Below, one piece after another: positions 5,645 through 5,776 of a DNA stretch of 5,776 bases; within the stretch, counting starts at the first letter, position 1, and each line of letters opens with the position of its first letter. The position numbers and the translations under genes are program-made. The notes below the pieces were generated by a model. The model searched no databases, was not told the origin of the DNA, and saw only the letters and a program-made list of their open reading frames with translations. Source of the stretch: Pseudomonadota bacterium (GTDB lineage Bacteria; Desulfobacterota; Desulfovibrionia; Desulfovibrionales; Desulfovibrionaceae). The DNA is taken from contig JAFABC010000209.1 of the NCBI GenBank assembly GCA_023426275.1, forward strand, positions 1 to 5,776. Direction: 5' to 3'.

Positions 5645-5687
5645 AAAAGATGCCTCCGGCGGCCGGGAGGGGGTCACCCCCTCCCGG
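5645..5687. repeat. Repeat copy 2: A-rich lead, CCTCCGGCGGC core, hairpin
   Basis: This is the second copy of the element seen after thi4. An A-rich stretch starting right after the der stop is followed by the core CCTCCGGCGGC (5653-5663) and a perfect 11-bp stem, 5663-5673 with 5677-5687, around a 3-base loop. CCTCC (5653-5657) can again pair alternatively with GGAGG (5666-5670). On the - strand a T-rich tail follows the stem. The arm sequences differ from copy 1 but keep pairing, which suggests selection for the fold. Confidence 0.6.
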
Positions 5688-5709
5688 ACCCTCCCGAAAG
5701 GGGCGGGCG

Positions 5710-5762
5710 GCCGGACGTTGGGTTGGTCGGGTGGGGCTTCGAACGTTCGGCGGCGCATTTTT
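5710..5762 (+). terminator. Candidate intrinsic terminator after der
   Basis: GCCGGACGTT (5710-5719) pairs with AACGTTCGGC (5742-5751) over 10 bp with one G-T pair. The loop is 22 bases. GGCGCA and then T5 (5758-5762) follow. The large loop and the 6-base gap before the T-run weaken the call. The 3' arm overlaps a 10-bp palindrome, CGAACGTTCG (5740-5749), which could instead be a protein-binding site for a gene to the right. Confidence 0.4.
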
Positions 5763-5776
5763 ATCCAGGCAAAGCC

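Overview
The window is GC-rich and densely coding. It holds four intact housekeeping or metabolic genes on the + strand (gatB, mtnA, thi4, der) and one small secreted-protein gene on the - strand at the left edge. The protein sequences, the GC content and a sulfide-dependent type of Thi4 suggest an anaerobic sulfate reducer of the Desulfovibrionaceae (Desulfovibrio or Solidesulfovibrio type). This is inferred from sequence character; no database search was run.

Layout. Positions 1-32 hold a GC-rich hairpin beyond the 3' end of a - strand gene (33-407). That gene encodes a short exported coiled-coil protein of unknown function. A 219-bp divergent intergenic region (408-626) separates it from gatB (627-2057), which encodes subunit B of the tRNA-dependent amidotransferase. 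A 118-bp gap rich in GC hairpins follows. Next comes a tight pair, mtnA (2176-3219) and thi4 (3243-4034), 23 bp apart and probably co-transcribed. A 277-bp intergenic region (4035-4311) carries three successive hairpins, including an A-tract/T-tract terminator, and then promoter-like sequence ahead of der (4312-5637), which encodes the double-GTPase ribosome assembly factor. The last 139 bp hold a second copy of the post-thi4 hairpin element and a candidate intrinsic terminator.

The genes are functionally mixed: translation fidelity (gatB), ribosome maturation (der), S-methylthioribose/deoxyribose phosphate salvage (mtnA) and thiamine thiazole synthesis (thi4). Only mtnA-thi4 looks like an operon. 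I found no mobile element, CRISPR array, tRNA, rRNA or recognisable riboswitch, and no clearly new multi-gene system. The points most worth a second look are the His-type Thi4, the mtnA-thi4 pairing, and the repeated CCTCCGGCGGC hairpin element that follows both thi4 and der.
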